Positions 1 to 7,958 of a stretch of DNA of 59,696 bases are shown here, piece after piece. Every line of letters begins with the position of its first letter. The stretch's first letter is position 1. Made by a program: the position numbers and the translations under genes. The DNA lies in the IMG/VR virus record IMGVR_UViG_3300042528_000417, positions 1 to 59,696 of that record; one strand, written 5' to 3'. Below the pieces are notes generated by a model. It saw only the letters and a program-made list of their open reading frames with translations, was not told where the DNA came from and searched no databases. This DNA is from a virus.

Positions 1-615
1 GCTACTGGGGATATTGTTATAATACGAAACGATTCAAATATCACAAAGAAAGGTAATGATAATTTTAGATTTAATACTTCTTTGACCCATGTCAATACCT
101 CCCAAACATTTATCAAAGGTATAAACATAAACTATCAGACGGGGCAAAACATACTTAACTTATCGGGATATGGTTCATTAAAGTTTAAGGGGTATATGGG
201 TATATTTTCTACATCATATATGACTAATTTTAAGGATAATTGGTTTTTGACCGCATCATTACTCAATGCTCAAAAAATAGATAAAGTAACTTTAATGGGG
301 GGAACTACCTTTACTTTGGGTGAGATAGATAAAAATACTTTTAGAAATTGGTCTTTGATTGGTGGTGGATTTACAAACTTTAAGGGTGGAAAATCAATTG
401 GTGTAAATTTTTTAGGGCTTGCTGTATATTCTCCCTATATTTATTTCTATGCAGGTCAATGGTATAAAAGTGGTTTGTTGATAATTCCAATGGTAAACAC
501 AGATTTGAAAGTAACTGATAAATTCAAATGGACTGTAAGTTTTTCAGGAGTTTATCAATTAAATCAAACATTTTTAAATTGGCAAGTTTTAACTGGAACA
601 AAATTAATGTTATGA
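1..615 (+). CDS. Beta-strand-rich protein, 5'-truncated by window edge
   Basis: The reading frame is open from base 1 and ends at TGA 613-615, so only the last 204 residues are visible. The sequence alternates hydrophobic and polar residues with many Gly, Asn, Tyr, Phe and Trp, and it ends in a hydrophobic strand (WQVLTGTKLML). This resembles an outer-membrane-barrel or beta-rich surface protein, but no family is recognised. The stop overlaps the next start (ATGA), which implies co-translation with the secreted lectin-like protein downstream. A TTG at 82 is an internal codon, not a likely start. It could equally be a virion surface or tail protein. Confidence 0.6.
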   Translation, partial: ATGDIVIIRNDSNITKKGNDNFRFNTSLTHVNTSQTFIKGININYQTGQNILNLSGYGSLKFKGYMGIFSTSYMTNFKDNWFLTASLLNAQKIDKVTLMGGTTFTLGEIDKNTFRNWSLIGGGFTNFKGGKSIGVNFLGLAVYSPYIYFYAGQWYKSGLLIIPMVNTDLKVTDKFKWTVSFSGVYQLNQTFLNWQVLTGTKLML

Positions 616-1589
616 AAAAATTATTATTATTTTTATTATTACCTATTTCGTTATTTGGACAAACCTTTACACATTCAGGTTTAATTAGGACTGAAAACAA
701 TATAGGAGTATCGGGAATAACAGTAAGACTATTTAAAAGAACTACGCCTGTATTAACTGGATTTACATCGCAAACCAATTATAATGGGCACTCGTATTAT
801 CGTTCTACCAGCTCAATGACTTGGACTAATGCAAGAACGGCATGTGCCAATATGGGAGGGCATTTAGTAACAATCACATCGGCTGCTGAAAATACATTTG
901 TTTTTAACACCTGGCCTTCGGGGTGGATTGGTTTTACCGATGAAGCAGTGGAAGGGCAATGGCGATGGGTTACAAATGAAGCAGTAACCTATACAAACTG
1001 GAACGGGGGTGAACCTAATAATGCGGGAAACGAAGATTATGCTCAATTTGTTAGCGGCGGTAGGTGGAACGATTTACCAAATGTATCCTTACCTTATGTA
1101 CTCGAATTTGAATATATAGTTACTACTACTCCTTGGACTTTAGAAGCGATATCAATAACAAATGCTAGTGGGCAATATTCTTTTAGTTTACCTACCAACC
1201 CCTCTATTGAATGGTATATTGAAGTAGTAATTCCAACCACAACCTCAAATCTATCTTCTGCTGATTTTGTAGGAATTGATGATATTGTTTTACAAAGAAC
1301 ACCAATCAAATCACATCACTATCACAAATATGAGGTAAGTGGTGATAATACAATTACAATAAACGATATTTATACAATAGCAAGAAGAATAAATGGGTTG
1401 GGATGGACAAAAAGAACTTTATTATTTACAAACTCACAATGGACAAGTTTAACAACGGGAACGGGGGATTTAAGGAGTTCAATACCAGGCACTCAATCTA
1501 GCTATACTTTTACACCAACGAATGGAGGAACAACTAATCTATATTTATTATCACCAGGATTTACAAATCAATCAACATTAACTTATTAA
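612..1589 (+). CDS. Secreted C-type lectin-like protein with dockerin-like tail
   Basis: 325 aa. The ATG at 612 is chosen because it begins a perfect Bacteroidota signal peptide (MKKLLLFLLLPISLFGQ, cleavage after Gln17) and overlaps the upstream stop; an upstream in-frame start would bury the signal. Residues about 58-167 form a C-type lectin domain: WIG at 105-107, EPNN at 134-137 (the EPN calcium/mannose-type motif) and WND at 152-154. Two Cys expected for a canonical disulphide are reduced to Cys78. Residues about 225-275 contain two DxxxxIxDI-type segments (VGIDDIVL and ITINDIYTI) resembling a dockerin-like calcium module. Probably a secreted or surface glycan-binding protein. Its presence in a phage suggests receptor binding or modification of the host surface. 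Confidence 0.8.
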   Translation: MKKLLLFLLLPISLFGQTFTHSGLIRTENNIGVSGITVRLFKRTTPVLTGFTSQTNYNGHSYYRSTSSMTWTNARTACANMGGHLVTITSAAENTFVFNTWPSGWIGFTDEAVEGQWRWVTNEAVTYTNWNGGEPNNAGNEDYAQFVSGGRWNDLPNVSLPYVLEFEYIVTTTPWTLEAISITNASGQYSFSLPTNPSIEWYIEVVIPTTTSNLSSADFVGIDDIVLQRTPIKSHHYHKYEVSGDNTITINDIYTIARRINGLGWTKRTLLFTNSQWTSLTTGTGDLRSSIPGTQSSYTFTPTNGGTTNLYLLSPGFTNQSTLTY

Positions 1590-1601
1590 AAAAGGATTAC
1601 A

Positions 1602-2003
1602 ATGGATACAATTTTATGTTATTTTATTTCAAGCGTTATCACACTTGCTCATATGAACGGGGTTTCTGATACAAAACTAACTTATGGTGCAAACCAAATC
1701 GTTACTGAATTGGTAAATGATAAATATTCACTATGTGATAATGGAAAGCCGGTGGAGGTAGAAATATTATCAATCGAGGCACCAACCAAAGGTATTAGGG
1801 TTGGTCCTTTTGAGTTTAAGCAAAAGAAAACAATTGTAAAAACAAAAATTAAAATGGATGGAAAGGAGTTGTTTGGGGAAGGTAGTGCAAAAACATCAGT
1901 TTCTTCAACGATTCTACAATTACAGGATGAAAACCTACCATTTGAAAGAACAGAATTTAGTTCCGCATTAAGAAAATCATTAGAATCAGCGTTTAAAAAA
2001 TAA
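1602..2003 (+). CDS. Hypothetical protein
   Basis: 133 aa, starting at ATG after an AAAAAAGGA stretch. The first 17 residues are hydrophobic (ILCYFISSVITLA) and could be a membrane anchor or weak signal; the rest is soluble, with Lys-rich beta-like segments (KQKKTIVKTKIKMDGKELF). I do not recognise a family. It lies 12 bases after the lectin gene and 12 bases before the next ORF, so it belongs to the same transcription unit leading into the lysis genes. Confidence 0.6.
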   Translation: MDTILCYFISSVITLAHMNGVSDTKLTYGANQIVTELVNDKYSLCDNGKPVEVEILSIEAPTKGIRVGPFEFKQKKTIVKTKIKMDGKELFGEGSAKTSVSSTILQLQDENLPFERTEFSSALRKSLESAFKK

Positions 2004-2015
2004 AAAGGAGTTAAA

Positions 2016-2417
2016 ATGGAATTATTGGTTATTTTATTATCAGGATTTTTGTTCATGTTTTTCAATGAACTTGAAGATGAATGTATTTCAAACAATTGGA
2101 AAGGTAAATTTGAAAAATGGAACACAAAAAACTCTTGGAAAAACAAATGGAAATTAGATAAAAACGGAAACCCACTACCATACGAACCTAAATGGTATCA
2201 CTTTGGAGTTCCAATGCCGAAAGCTGAAAGATACCCATATGGTTCAACTTTATTTGTTGGATTTAGTGATGCTGAACACTTTTTTCAAATGATGAAAGTT
2301 ATTTCAGTTTGTTTAGGGTTTTTAGTTTTTGGTTTTTATCCCGCAGCAGCTTTCTTTATAGGGCACATTTTATTGGGTGTAGCAAAAGAAACGATATTTA
2401 AATCATTTTTAAGATAA
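2016..2417 (+). CDS. Small membrane protein
   Basis: 133 aa with two hydrophobic stretches: residues about 2-15 (LLVILLSGFLFMFF) and about 92-117 (VISVCLGFLVFGFYPAAAFFIGHIL). Between them is a Trp/Lys-rich loop (NNWKGKFEKWNTKNSWKNKWK). An AGGAG ribosome-binding site sits before the ATG. No family is recognised. Its position just upstream of the endolysin would suit an accessory envelope protein, but this is inference. Confidence 0.65.
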   Translation: MELLVILLSGFLFMFFNELEDECISNNWKGKFEKWNTKNSWKNKWKLDKNGNPLPYEPKWYHFGVPMPKAERYPYGSTLFVGFSDAEHFFQMMKVISVCLGFLVFGFYPAAAFFIGHILLGVAKETIFKSFLR

Positions 2418-2458
2418 AAATAGATATTTATTATTAGTTTTATAAGAAAGGGTAATTT

Positions 2459-3058
2459 ATGGATATTAACAAACTCAAAGGGCATGTTCCTGATGCCGTT
2501 ATCACTCAAATTCCGTCAGTAATGACAACATTCAAAATCGATACAGCGTTGAGATTATCTCACTTTTTGGCACAATGTGGACATGAAAGTGCTGGTTTCA
2601 AAGCAGTTCAAGAAAACCTAAACTATGGTGCAAAGGGTTTATTGGGTATATTTAAAAAGTATTTCCCAACCGAAGCAAAGGCTTTACAATATGAAAGAAA
2701 ACCTGAAAAGATTGCTAACTTGGTTTATGGTGGCAGAATGGGCAATGGTGATGAGGCGAGTGGAGATGGATACAAATTTAGAGGTAGAGGATACATTCAA
2801 TTGACAGGTAAAAATAATTACGCTGCATTTGGTAAAGCAATAAACGAAGATATTACCGCAAATCCTGATTTAGTAGCAACTAAATATCCGCTATTATCAG
2901 CTGCTTGGTTTTGGTCAAGCAACGGATTAAACACATTAGCTGATAAAGGTGCGGATGATGCAAGTGTAACAGCAATTACTAAAAGAGTTAATGGTGGAAC
3001 AATTGGTTTACCTGACCGTATTAAGCACTTTAAAGAATATTATACATTACTTAAATAA
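2459..3058 (+). CDS. GH19 chitinase-like endolysin
   Basis: 199 aa, a compact glycoside hydrolase family 19 (lysozyme-like superfamily) domain as used by many phage endolysins to cleave peptidoglycan glycan strands. The catalytic acid is likely Glu43 in CGHESAGF. FRGRGYIQLTG at 107-117 and AAWFWSSNGLN at 148-158 are the conserved GH19 core segments. There is no signal peptide or membrane segment, so export would depend on the holin encoded about 0.6 kb downstream. A purine-rich AAGAAAGGG precedes the ATG. Length matches stand-alone phage GH19 lysins. Confidence 0.9.
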   Translation: MDINKLKGHVPDAVITQIPSVMTTFKIDTALRLSHFLAQCGHESAGFKAVQENLNYGAKGLLGIFKKYFPTEAKALQYERKPEKIANLVYGGRMGNGDEASGDGYKFRGRGYIQLTGKNNYAAFGKAINEDITANPDLVATKYPLLSAAWFWSSNGLNTLADKGADDASVTAITKRVNGGTIGLPDRIKHFKEYYTLLK

Positions 3059-3061
3059 AAA

Positions 3062-3274
3062 ATGAAATTTCCTATATCATTTGAAGATTTTATAAAAGAC
3101 CCCATCAAAGCCATTATGTTTTTGGTTTTGGTGGGGATTGTCTTTTTATATATTGATAATAGGATGGTTTACAAAGAACAAATCGAAGCCCAAAAATCAA
3201 GAATTACAAAGTTAGAGGGTGAAGTTCAAAAGTTACAAGAAGATATAGTTAAATTGGCAAAAGAATGCGATTAA
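3062..3274 (+). CDS. TM plus coiled-coil protein, possible inner-membrane spanin
   Basis: 70 aa: one transmembrane helix at about residues 17-31 (AIMFLVLVGIVFLYI) followed by a heptad-like charged helix (EAQKSRITKLEGEVQKLQED). It starts 3 bases after the endolysin stop and overlaps the next gene by 10 bases. N-terminal anchor plus periplasmic coiled coil is the architecture of an i-spanin. The partner with a lipobox is not evident, so the spanin call is an inference from architecture and position. Confidence 0.6.
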   Translation: MKFPISFEDFIKDPIKAIMFLVLVGIVFLYIDNRMVYKEQIEAQKSRITKLEGEVQKLQEDIVKLAKECD

Positions 3275-3648
3275 AATTAGATTTAATAGTAGCAACAATT
3301 TTGGGTGGTATTTTGGGTTATTACATAGCAACCTATCATGCTGAAAAAGAATTGATACTTACCGAAGAAGCCCTTTTAGATAGGATTTCTGATTTAGAAT
3401 TTCAACTCCATCGAGAAAGGATGATAAAAGAGTTTGAAAAGGGATTTGTTGAACATAGTGATTCAGTATATACTCCTACCAAAAAAATAAAATATAAAAA
3501 AGCCGAAAAAGCAAAGACTAAAACGGATTCCATACAATTTTGGGTAGAAAAAAAGATAGAAATGATTAGATTAAAAAAACATCAAGATAGTGTAGAAGAA
3601 TATTTATTAAGAACTGAGATTGAAAACCTTAAAAATCCAAAACAATGA
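3265..3648 (+). CDS. TM plus charged helical protein, possible spanin component
   Basis: 127 aa with an N-terminal hydrophobic segment at about 6-23 (LDLIVATILGGILGYYIAT), then a long, strongly charged helical region (KYKKAEKAKTKTDS and RLKKHQDSVEEYLLRTEIENL). It overlaps its neighbours at both ends. With the preceding protein it forms a pair of anchored coiled-coil proteins in the lysis block. No sequence family is recognised. Confidence 0.6.
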   Translation: MRLKLDLIVATILGGILGYYIATYHAEKELILTEEALLDRISDLEFQLHRERMIKEFEKGFVEHSDSVYTPTKKIKYKKAEKAKTKTDSIQFWVEKKIEMIRLKKHQDSVEEYLLRTEIENLKNPKQ

Positions 3649-3935
3649 AATACACTACAATAACCGACCCAATTGTATTAACCATAACATCAGTATCCGC
3701 TGCATGCGCTTTCATATGTAGTTATTTCATGCAACTATATATGGATAATCAAGACCAATATATTGCTGTAATTGGTGTGATGTTTTTAGATGGTATATTT
3801 GGTATGATTGCAGGAACAAAGCGGGAAGGATTTAAAACAAGACGGGCTTTGGATATACTAAAAAACACTGCTGCTTGGATAATGATATTATCAGCTGTTT
3901 TAATGATTGAAAGAGGGTTTGCAGGAACAGGTTGA
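3645..3935 (+). CDS. Phage holin (holin-4/toxin-secretion family), ends at in-frame TGA
   Basis: 96 aa to the first stop. Three hydrophobic segments (about 8-28, 38-52 and 73-88) flank the basic stretch AGTKREGFKTRRALDILKNT, the signature region of the phage_holin_4 family. Holins make membrane lesions that release the endolysin and time lysis. Full family members continue with a fourth helix. Here a TGA at 3933-3935 interrupts the gene exactly where Trp would fit (GTG-W-LSE), and the frame then continues with a holin-like C-terminus to 4079. The start ATG overlaps the upstream stop. Confidence 0.75.
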   Translation: MKYTTITDPIVLTITSVSAACAFICSYFMQLYMDNQDQYIAVIGVMFLDGIFGMIAGTKREGFKTRRALDILKNTAAWIMILSAVLMIERGFAGTG

Positions 3936-4079
3936 TTAAGTGAAGTAATTATTGTTCCATTTATGGTATTCCAATTAATCAGCGCACTTAAAAACGCTTC
4001 AATGGCTGGATATATTAAAGTGGGATTATTAAATGAAATATTGGATAAAATTGATAAACACAAAGGGGAAAGAAAATGA
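3936..4079 (+). other. Holin C-terminal continuation after in-frame TGA
   Basis: Same frame as the holin after its TGA: 47 further codons (beginning LSEVIIVPFMVFQLISALKN) with a hydrophobic helix, ending at a TGA that overlaps the next ATG (4076). The residues look like the normal holin-4 C-terminus. The ATGA coupling suggests that 4079 is the ancestral end. Whether it is made by read-through, lost by a TGG-to-TGA mutation, or a sequencing error cannot be told here. Confidence 0.6.
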
Positions 4080-4453
4080 GCTGTGGATGTAATGAAAATA
4101 AACCCATAAAAGAGGCTTTGGTAATAACGAAGGATAATTTAAGAAGCCAAGCACATAATGCAATTTATAATGTACCAATTGCTTACTCACCACAAGATAA
4201 ATACTTGGGTGGTAGAACTACGGCATCATACCAAAAATTAGTTAAATCTGCCCCCCAAAAACACAAAACTGTTACAGACTCGGATAAGGATAAAATGGTA
4301 AAAGAGTTAATACCATTTTTGGCTTATTTATATAAAAAGCATCTAAAAGCTATTGTTCAAGAGAATGTAACTAAAACCCCAACCTTTGTTGAATTCATTA
4401 GAGAAAATGTAAAGTTGAAAAATGGCAAATTGCTCCTCAAGAAAAAAGGGTGA
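4076..4453 (+). CDS. Hypothetical protein
   Basis: 125 aa, beginning MSCGCNENK and rich in Lys. The middle carries a helical stretch (ELIPFLAYLYKKHLKAIV). No family is recognised. It overlaps the holin continuation at ATGA and overlaps the next gene by 32 bases, so it sits in the lysis transcription unit. Confidence 0.6.
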   Translation: MSCGCNENKPIKEALVITKDNLRSQAHNAIYNVPIAYSPQDKYLGGRTTASYQKLVKSAPQKHKTVTDSDKDKMVKELIPFLAYLYKKHLKAIVQENVTKTPTFVEFIRENVKLKNGKLLLKKKG

Positions 4454-5609
4454 AACCGAACAGGAATATAGAAAACGATGCGGTGGATACACCTATGCGT
4501 TTCCTATTGACTTAGTCCAGAAAGAAGAACCTCCAAAAGAGGAAGAGCCACCTGCATCCGAACCACCTGCACCCGAACCACCTGCACCTGAGGGTGATGT
4601 TTCTGAGGCAAGACATACTAAGGGTAATATATATAAGGGTAAATTAAAAGTAGATGGAAACCCAGTCCAAGTAGAAGTTGAATTGGTTGGTGTTGATAAT
4701 AGGACTCGTAGTTATTTAGTTAGGGTAATACATATTGATAGAAAATACTTATCATATCTACCAAAGACAGGTATAATACCAATTCCTGCAAGAATATTTG
4801 ATATTCCTGGTGGTGGTTGGGTTAAGGTTAAGACGCAGGGGCAATTTGAGGGTAAATTAAACGAGGCAATTAAACCACAAAATATTGTAAATTATTATAA
4901 GGGGGTTTGCAAAGCAGTTGGTATATCCCCAATTCCAATAAAATTTGGTTCGGTTGGTAGATTGGGTGCAGCAACAACCTATCATACAAAAACATTTGAA
5001 CCACTTTATATTACATTTGATTTAGGTAAGGTTAGAGATATAGAAACCGCTGTATTGCATGAAATAACACATCAAATTCTTTTAATAAAGGAAAAAAACC
5101 CTTATAATAATTGTGCTAAAAGGCCTGCAAAATTTGCTAAAATTGAAAATAGCTTAATAGAAAAGTTTACGTATTCACCACTAAGTAAATTATTATATGA
5201 AATGCCTATGGTCGATAAAACCCGAAACGAAGATGTTTTTCCTGGTGGTATGGCAGATAAATACTCATTGGATGATTTGGCAAAAAAGCACGGGGTGGGT
5301 GTGGATGAAATAAAATCTCAAATAGCAAAAGGTGTGAAAGTGGAAATGGAACATACCAATGATAAAAAGGTGGCATTTGAGATTGCAAAAGACCATGTAT
5401 TTGAGAACCCGAAATACTATGATAAGTTAAAAACCATAGAAAACCGCATTTATGAATTATTAAAAAAAAAGTTAAGCGAAGATTGGACTAACAAATACAA
5501 AAAATCAATAGATTGTAATAATCCAAAGGGTTTTTCTCAAAAAGCCCATTGTGCTGGTAGGAAAGCAAGGCAGCGTGGAGAAAAAACCCAATCAAATTCT
5601 GTAAAATAA
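4422..5609 (+). CDS. Putative zinc metalloprotease with proline-rich linker
   Basis: 395 aa. Order of parts: a short Cys-containing N-terminus, a Pro/Glu-rich linker (about 35-58, EEPPxxE repeats), a beta-rich part, then HEITH at 213-217, a HExxH zinc-binding motif in a hydrophobic helix. Residues about 272-335 (PGGMADKYSLDDLAKKHGV) resemble the DUF5661-type module seen in phage proteins, followed by a basic C-terminal motif (NPKGFSQKAHCAGRKAR) that also recurs in phage proteins. It probably acts on proteins or cell wall during late infection. Starting at 4422 it overlaps the upstream gene. Function beyond metallopeptidase-like is unknown. Confidence 0.65.
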   Translation: MANCSSRKKGETEQEYRKRCGGYTYAFPIDLVQKEEPPKEEEPPASEPPAPEPPAPEGDVSEARHTKGNIYKGKLKVDGNPVQVEVELVGVDNRTRSYLVRVIHIDRKYLSYLPKTGIIPIPARIFDIPGGGWVKVKTQGQFEGKLNEAIKPQNIVNYYKGVCKAVGISPIPIKFGSVGRLGAATTYHTKTFEPLYITFDLGKVRDIETAVLHEITHQILLIKEKNPYNNCAKRPAKFAKIENSLIEKFTYSPLSKLLYEMPMVDKTRNEDVFPGGMADKYSLDDLAKKHGVGVDEIKSQIAKGVKVEMEHTNDKKVAFEIAKDHVFENPKYYDKLKTIENRIYELLKKKLSEDWTNKYKKSIDCNNPKGFSQKAHCAGRKARQRGEKTQSNSVK

Positions 5610-5641
5610 TTTGGATAATTAAACTTTTTTTCGTATATTTA
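5610..5641 (+). promoter_or_regulatory. Bacteroidota-type promoter
   Basis: TTTGG at 5610-5614 and TATATTTA at 5634-5641 are separated by 19 bases, the spacing of the Bacteroidota -33/-7 promoter. It lies directly upstream of the HAD phosphatase gene. Confidence 0.7.
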
Positions 5642-5646
5642 TATGT

Positions 5647-6228
5647 ATGGGAAAAGTATTAAGAGTTTTCGATTTGGATGATACTTTGGTAAAGACATCC
5701 TCTAATATTAAAGTAACCCACAGAGATGGTAAAGAAACGGTGCTAACTCCGGGTGAGTATGCTGTATATAAACCAAAACCTGGTGATAAGTTTGATTATA
5801 GCGATTTTAATAAAATGCTAAAAGAACCAAAAATAATCAAAAAAAATGTTGATTTATTGATTAGGATGCTATCAAACCCAAATAAAAAGGTTACAATATT
5901 AACTGCAAGACAATTGGCTTTTCCAATTAGACACTACTTTAAAAAAGAATTTGGGTTGGATGTTTACCCAGTTGCATTGGGTGATTCAAACCCACAAAAG
6001 AAAGCAGATTGGATTGAGAAACATATAAAAAGTGGATATACTGACATTGCTTTTATGGATGATTCTCCTGCCAATGTTCGTGCGATAGATGCTTTGAAAT
6101 TAAAATATCCTGATATAACTTTAAAAACTAAATTAGTTGTAGATAATTTTGCTCCAAAAGATAAAGTTCGTATATTTGAATCGGTTCTAAGAAATAATTT
6201 TAAAAAGATACTAAACAAACTTCATTAA
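5647..6228 (+). CDS. HAD-superfamily phosphatase
   Basis: 193 aa. DLDDT at 9-13 is HAD motif I (nucleophile Asp9, acid/base Asp11). ILTARQ around residue 79 supplies the motif II Thr, and FMDDSPAN around 137-144 is motif IV. Phage relatives include 3'-phosphatase-like domains of polynucleotide kinases and 5'-nucleotidase-like enzymes; the substrate cannot be read from sequence. It has its own promoter and a very short leader. Confidence 0.8.
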   Translation: MGKVLRVFDLDDTLVKTSSNIKVTHRDGKETVLTPGEYAVYKPKPGDKFDYSDFNKMLKEPKIIKKNVDLLIRMLSNPNKKVTILTARQLAFPIRHYFKKEFGLDVYPVALGDSNPQKKADWIEKHIKSGYTDIAFMDDSPANVRAIDALKLKYPDITLKTKLVVDNFAPKDKVRIFESVLRNNFKKILNKLH

Positions 6229-6249
6229 AAATTTTTTAATATATATTGT

Positions 6250-6465
6250 ATGGTAAACAATTACGAAAAAATGGTGATGGATGAAACCCTGGAAGTTGTT
6301 TTAGGTAAATATCGTGGTATTAAAGAGCATAAAAAACTCGTAATTCCATACTTGATTGATTATTATTTAAAGCACGAAGAATACGAAAAACTCCAAAGGT
6401 TGAAAGATTACACCGATAAGATGGAGAAATCAAATGAAAATAAGAGTAAAAAAGTTAAAGTATGA
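6250..6465 (+). CDS. Small hypothetical protein
   Basis: 71 aa, helical and charged, with a Lys-rich tail (EKSNENKSKKVKV). It overlaps the next gene by 32 bases. No family is recognised. Confidence 0.55.
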   Translation: MVNNYEKMVMDETLEVVLGKYRGIKEHKKLVIPYLIDYYLKHEEYEKLQRLKDYTDKMEKSNENKSKKVKV

Positions 6466-6628
6466 AGTAGATTTTGGGGGGAGTGGACAGACTCATATTG
6501 TTTATGTATTGGATAACTCAAATCGTCCAATTTTGGCCGAAATGTGTAATGAGTATGAAGTTCCCATTTATATAAACAAGTTTCAAAAAAAATTTGATAT
6601 AGAAAATGACAAAATTATTTATTCATAA
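6434..6628 (+). CDS. Small hypothetical protein
   Basis: 64 aa, predicted mixed alpha/beta (RVKKLKYEVDFGGSGQTHIV). Overlaps both neighbours. No recognised family. Confidence 0.5.
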   Translation: MKIRVKKLKYEVDFGGSGQTHIVYVLDNSNRPILAEMCNEYEVPIYINKFQKKFDIENDKIIYS

Positions 6629-6830
6629 CGATAATCATCATTCGTTTGATGAAGTTCAAATGCATTTATCAGATATGTTTCATATGCCCATAACCCAAAC
6701 TTGCAGCGTTGCTAACATAATTCATACTGTTGGTAAGTGTTGTGTGTTTTATGGTGATTTTGATATGGCAAACTTATATCAAAATGAGTTAAAAGGTATG
6801 AATTATAAAACGGAGTTGGTAAGTGAGTAA
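6606..6830 (+). CDS. Small hypothetical protein
   Basis: 74 aa with His- and Cys-containing segments (FIHNDNHHSFDEVQMHL, TVGKCCVFYGDFDMA). The fold resembles ClpS-like adaptor sequences (N-terminal xxHNDxxxSxDxV pattern followed by a conserved helix), and the motif FIHNDNHHSFDEV is close to the ClpS DDxTTMDFV region. A ClpS-like adaptor is a reasonable hypothesis, not a firm call. It overlaps the GTG start of the next small gene. Confidence 0.55.
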   Translation: MTKLFIHNDNHHSFDEVQMHLSDMFHMPITQTCSVANIIHTVGKCCVFYGDFDMANLYQNELKGMNYKTELVSE

Positions 6831-7002
6831 TAAAAATTTAAAAAGTAGAGGATTGGGTGATACTGTTGCAAAAATAACAGCAGCAACAAAGATGGATGAA
6901 TTGGCAAAAAAAATAGCAGAATTGACCGGAAATACCGATTGTGGGTGTGATAAACGCCAAGAAACCCTAAATAAGTGGTTTCCCTATAAAAATGGGGAGT
7001 AA
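6823..7002 (+). CDS. Small phage protein, GLGDTVAK / CGCDKR type
   Basis: 59 aa from a GTG start. The pattern (SRGLGDTVAKITAATKMD, then DCGCDKRQETLNKWFPY) is a recurrent small phage protein with a conserved Cys-Gly-Cys. Role unknown. The GTG is chosen because it overlaps the upstream TAA and the conserved motif begins within ten residues of it. Confidence 0.65.
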   Translation: MSNKNLKSRGLGDTVAKITAATKMDELAKKIAELTGNTDCGCDKRQETLNKWFPYKNGE

Positions 7003-7013
7003 AATCCACAAAA

Positions 7014-7042
7014 TGTGGATAACTGTGAATAAATGTGGATAA
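7014..7042 (+). promoter_or_regulatory. Two DnaA-box-like sites TGTGGATAA
   Basis: TGTGGATAA occurs at 7014-7022 and 7034-7042. Its reverse complement, TTATCCACA, is the consensus bacterial DnaA box. The sites sit just upstream of a promoter. Confidence 0.5.
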
Positions 7043-7069
7043 ATTTAATGATAATTTAATCTAAAAAGC

Positions 7070-7100
7070 TTGGATTTTCACCAAAAGTTTCGTATATTTA
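7070..7100 (+). promoter_or_regulatory. Promoter (AAAAAGCTTGG type)
   Basis: TTGG at 7070-7073 and TATATTTA at 7093-7100 with 19-base spacing, preceded by AAAAAGC as in the repeated phage promoter. It drives the group starting at 7145. Confidence 0.7.
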
Positions 7101-7144
7101 CATTGTAATGATTAATAAACCCCCAAAATAAACCCCCCAAAGTT

Positions 7145-7330
7145 ATGATTTCACAAAAAGTTTTTCGTTTTATTACCCTTCAGGAAAGGGCAAATCTTAT
7201 GATTGAGTTGTATGGTCAATGCTCTGACGAGGTTTGTGATGAATTGATGGAAGTTGCCGATTCTATGACCGGCGATGAGATTGATGAAGCAATTACTTAT
7301 AGAACCGAAATGGATGAAAATGCTTACTAA
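7145..7330 (+). CDS. Small acidic hypothetical protein
   Basis: 61 aa, acidic and helical (CDELMEVADSMTGDEIDEAI). It follows a strong promoter. No family is recognised; small acidic early phage proteins often bind host factors, but nothing specific shows this here. Confidence 0.6.
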   Translation: MISQKVFRFITLQERANLMIELYGQCSDEVCDELMEVADSMTGDEIDEAITYRTEMDENAY

Positions 7331-7514
7331 CGATTGGACGCAGGTTTACATTGAGATGGGTTCTCGTGATAAAAAAACCAATAAATTAAAATATTATAAA
7401 GTTACATCGTTTAATCATAAAAGGTTCAGTTGCTCCTGTCCTTCCTATGAGTTTGGACGAGGTTCTGAGTGTAAACATATTAAAAACTTAAAAAGAAAAC
7501 TATCTATATGGTGA
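7320..7514 (+). CDS. SWIM-type zinc-finger protein
   Basis: 64 aa from ATG 7320. CSCPSYEFGRGSECKHI gives a CxC...CxH zinc-binding pattern, the SWIM finger, usually involved in DNA or protein binding. The start is chosen over an upstream ATG (7275) because it overlaps the upstream stop and begins right before the conserved part. It ends at a non-overlapping TGA, which shows that TGA is used as stop in this genome. Confidence 0.7.
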   Translation: MLTNDWTQVYIEMGSRDKKTNKLKYYKVTSFNHKRFSCSCPSYEFGRGSECKHIKNLKRKLSIW

Positions 7515-7551
7515 TGTTTGGTTCTCTCTAAAATAAAAAGGAGAAAAAATT

Positions 7552-7908
7552 ATGGAAATAGTATATTTTGTATTAGGTGTAGTTTCAGCTGGATTTACAT
7601 TGATAGCTGTTGGTATGGTTAATGTGAGGAATAAAATTCAAAAAATTGAATCAAACACAAACGATTTTGATGAAAGAACCAACGATATTGTTCGATTGAT
7701 TGAATCAAATGAGTTTAACATGGACCGAAGAATCGTAGATGAAATGCGAGAGGTGGCTTTGAAAATTGATGAAACAAATAGAAGCATTGATACTCAAATT
7801 AATGACATTCAGCAAGAATGCGATGAAATCCGGCGAATGATAGACTCTCGTATTGATAAACTTGAGAACAAATTCGGTAAAACAAACAAAGAAATAATCA
7901 AAGGTTAA
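7552..7908 (+). CDS. Membrane-anchored coiled-coil protein
   Basis: 118 aa: N-terminal transmembrane helix (residues about 4-24, VYFVLGVVSAGFTLIAVGMV) followed by about 90 residues of heptad-rich coiled coil (RIVDEMREVALKIDETN, RMIDSRIDKLENKFG). It begins after an AAGGAG site. Specific role unknown. Confidence 0.65.
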   Translation: MEIVYFVLGVVSAGFTLIAVGMVNVRNKIQKIESNTNDFDERTNDIVRLIESNEFNMDRRIVDEMREVALKIDETNRSIDTQINDIQQECDEIRRMIDSRIDKLENKFGKTNKEIIKG

Positions 7909-7958
7909 AAATTAAAAAACGAGAATCAAACATCACCATTGTAGATTAAAATATAGTT

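Noticed and set aside
3645-4079. Genome-wide TGA-to-Trp recoding.
   Set aside because: TGA clearly ends other genes without overlap (for example 7514, 35888, 55949), and only the holin shows a plausible internal TGA.
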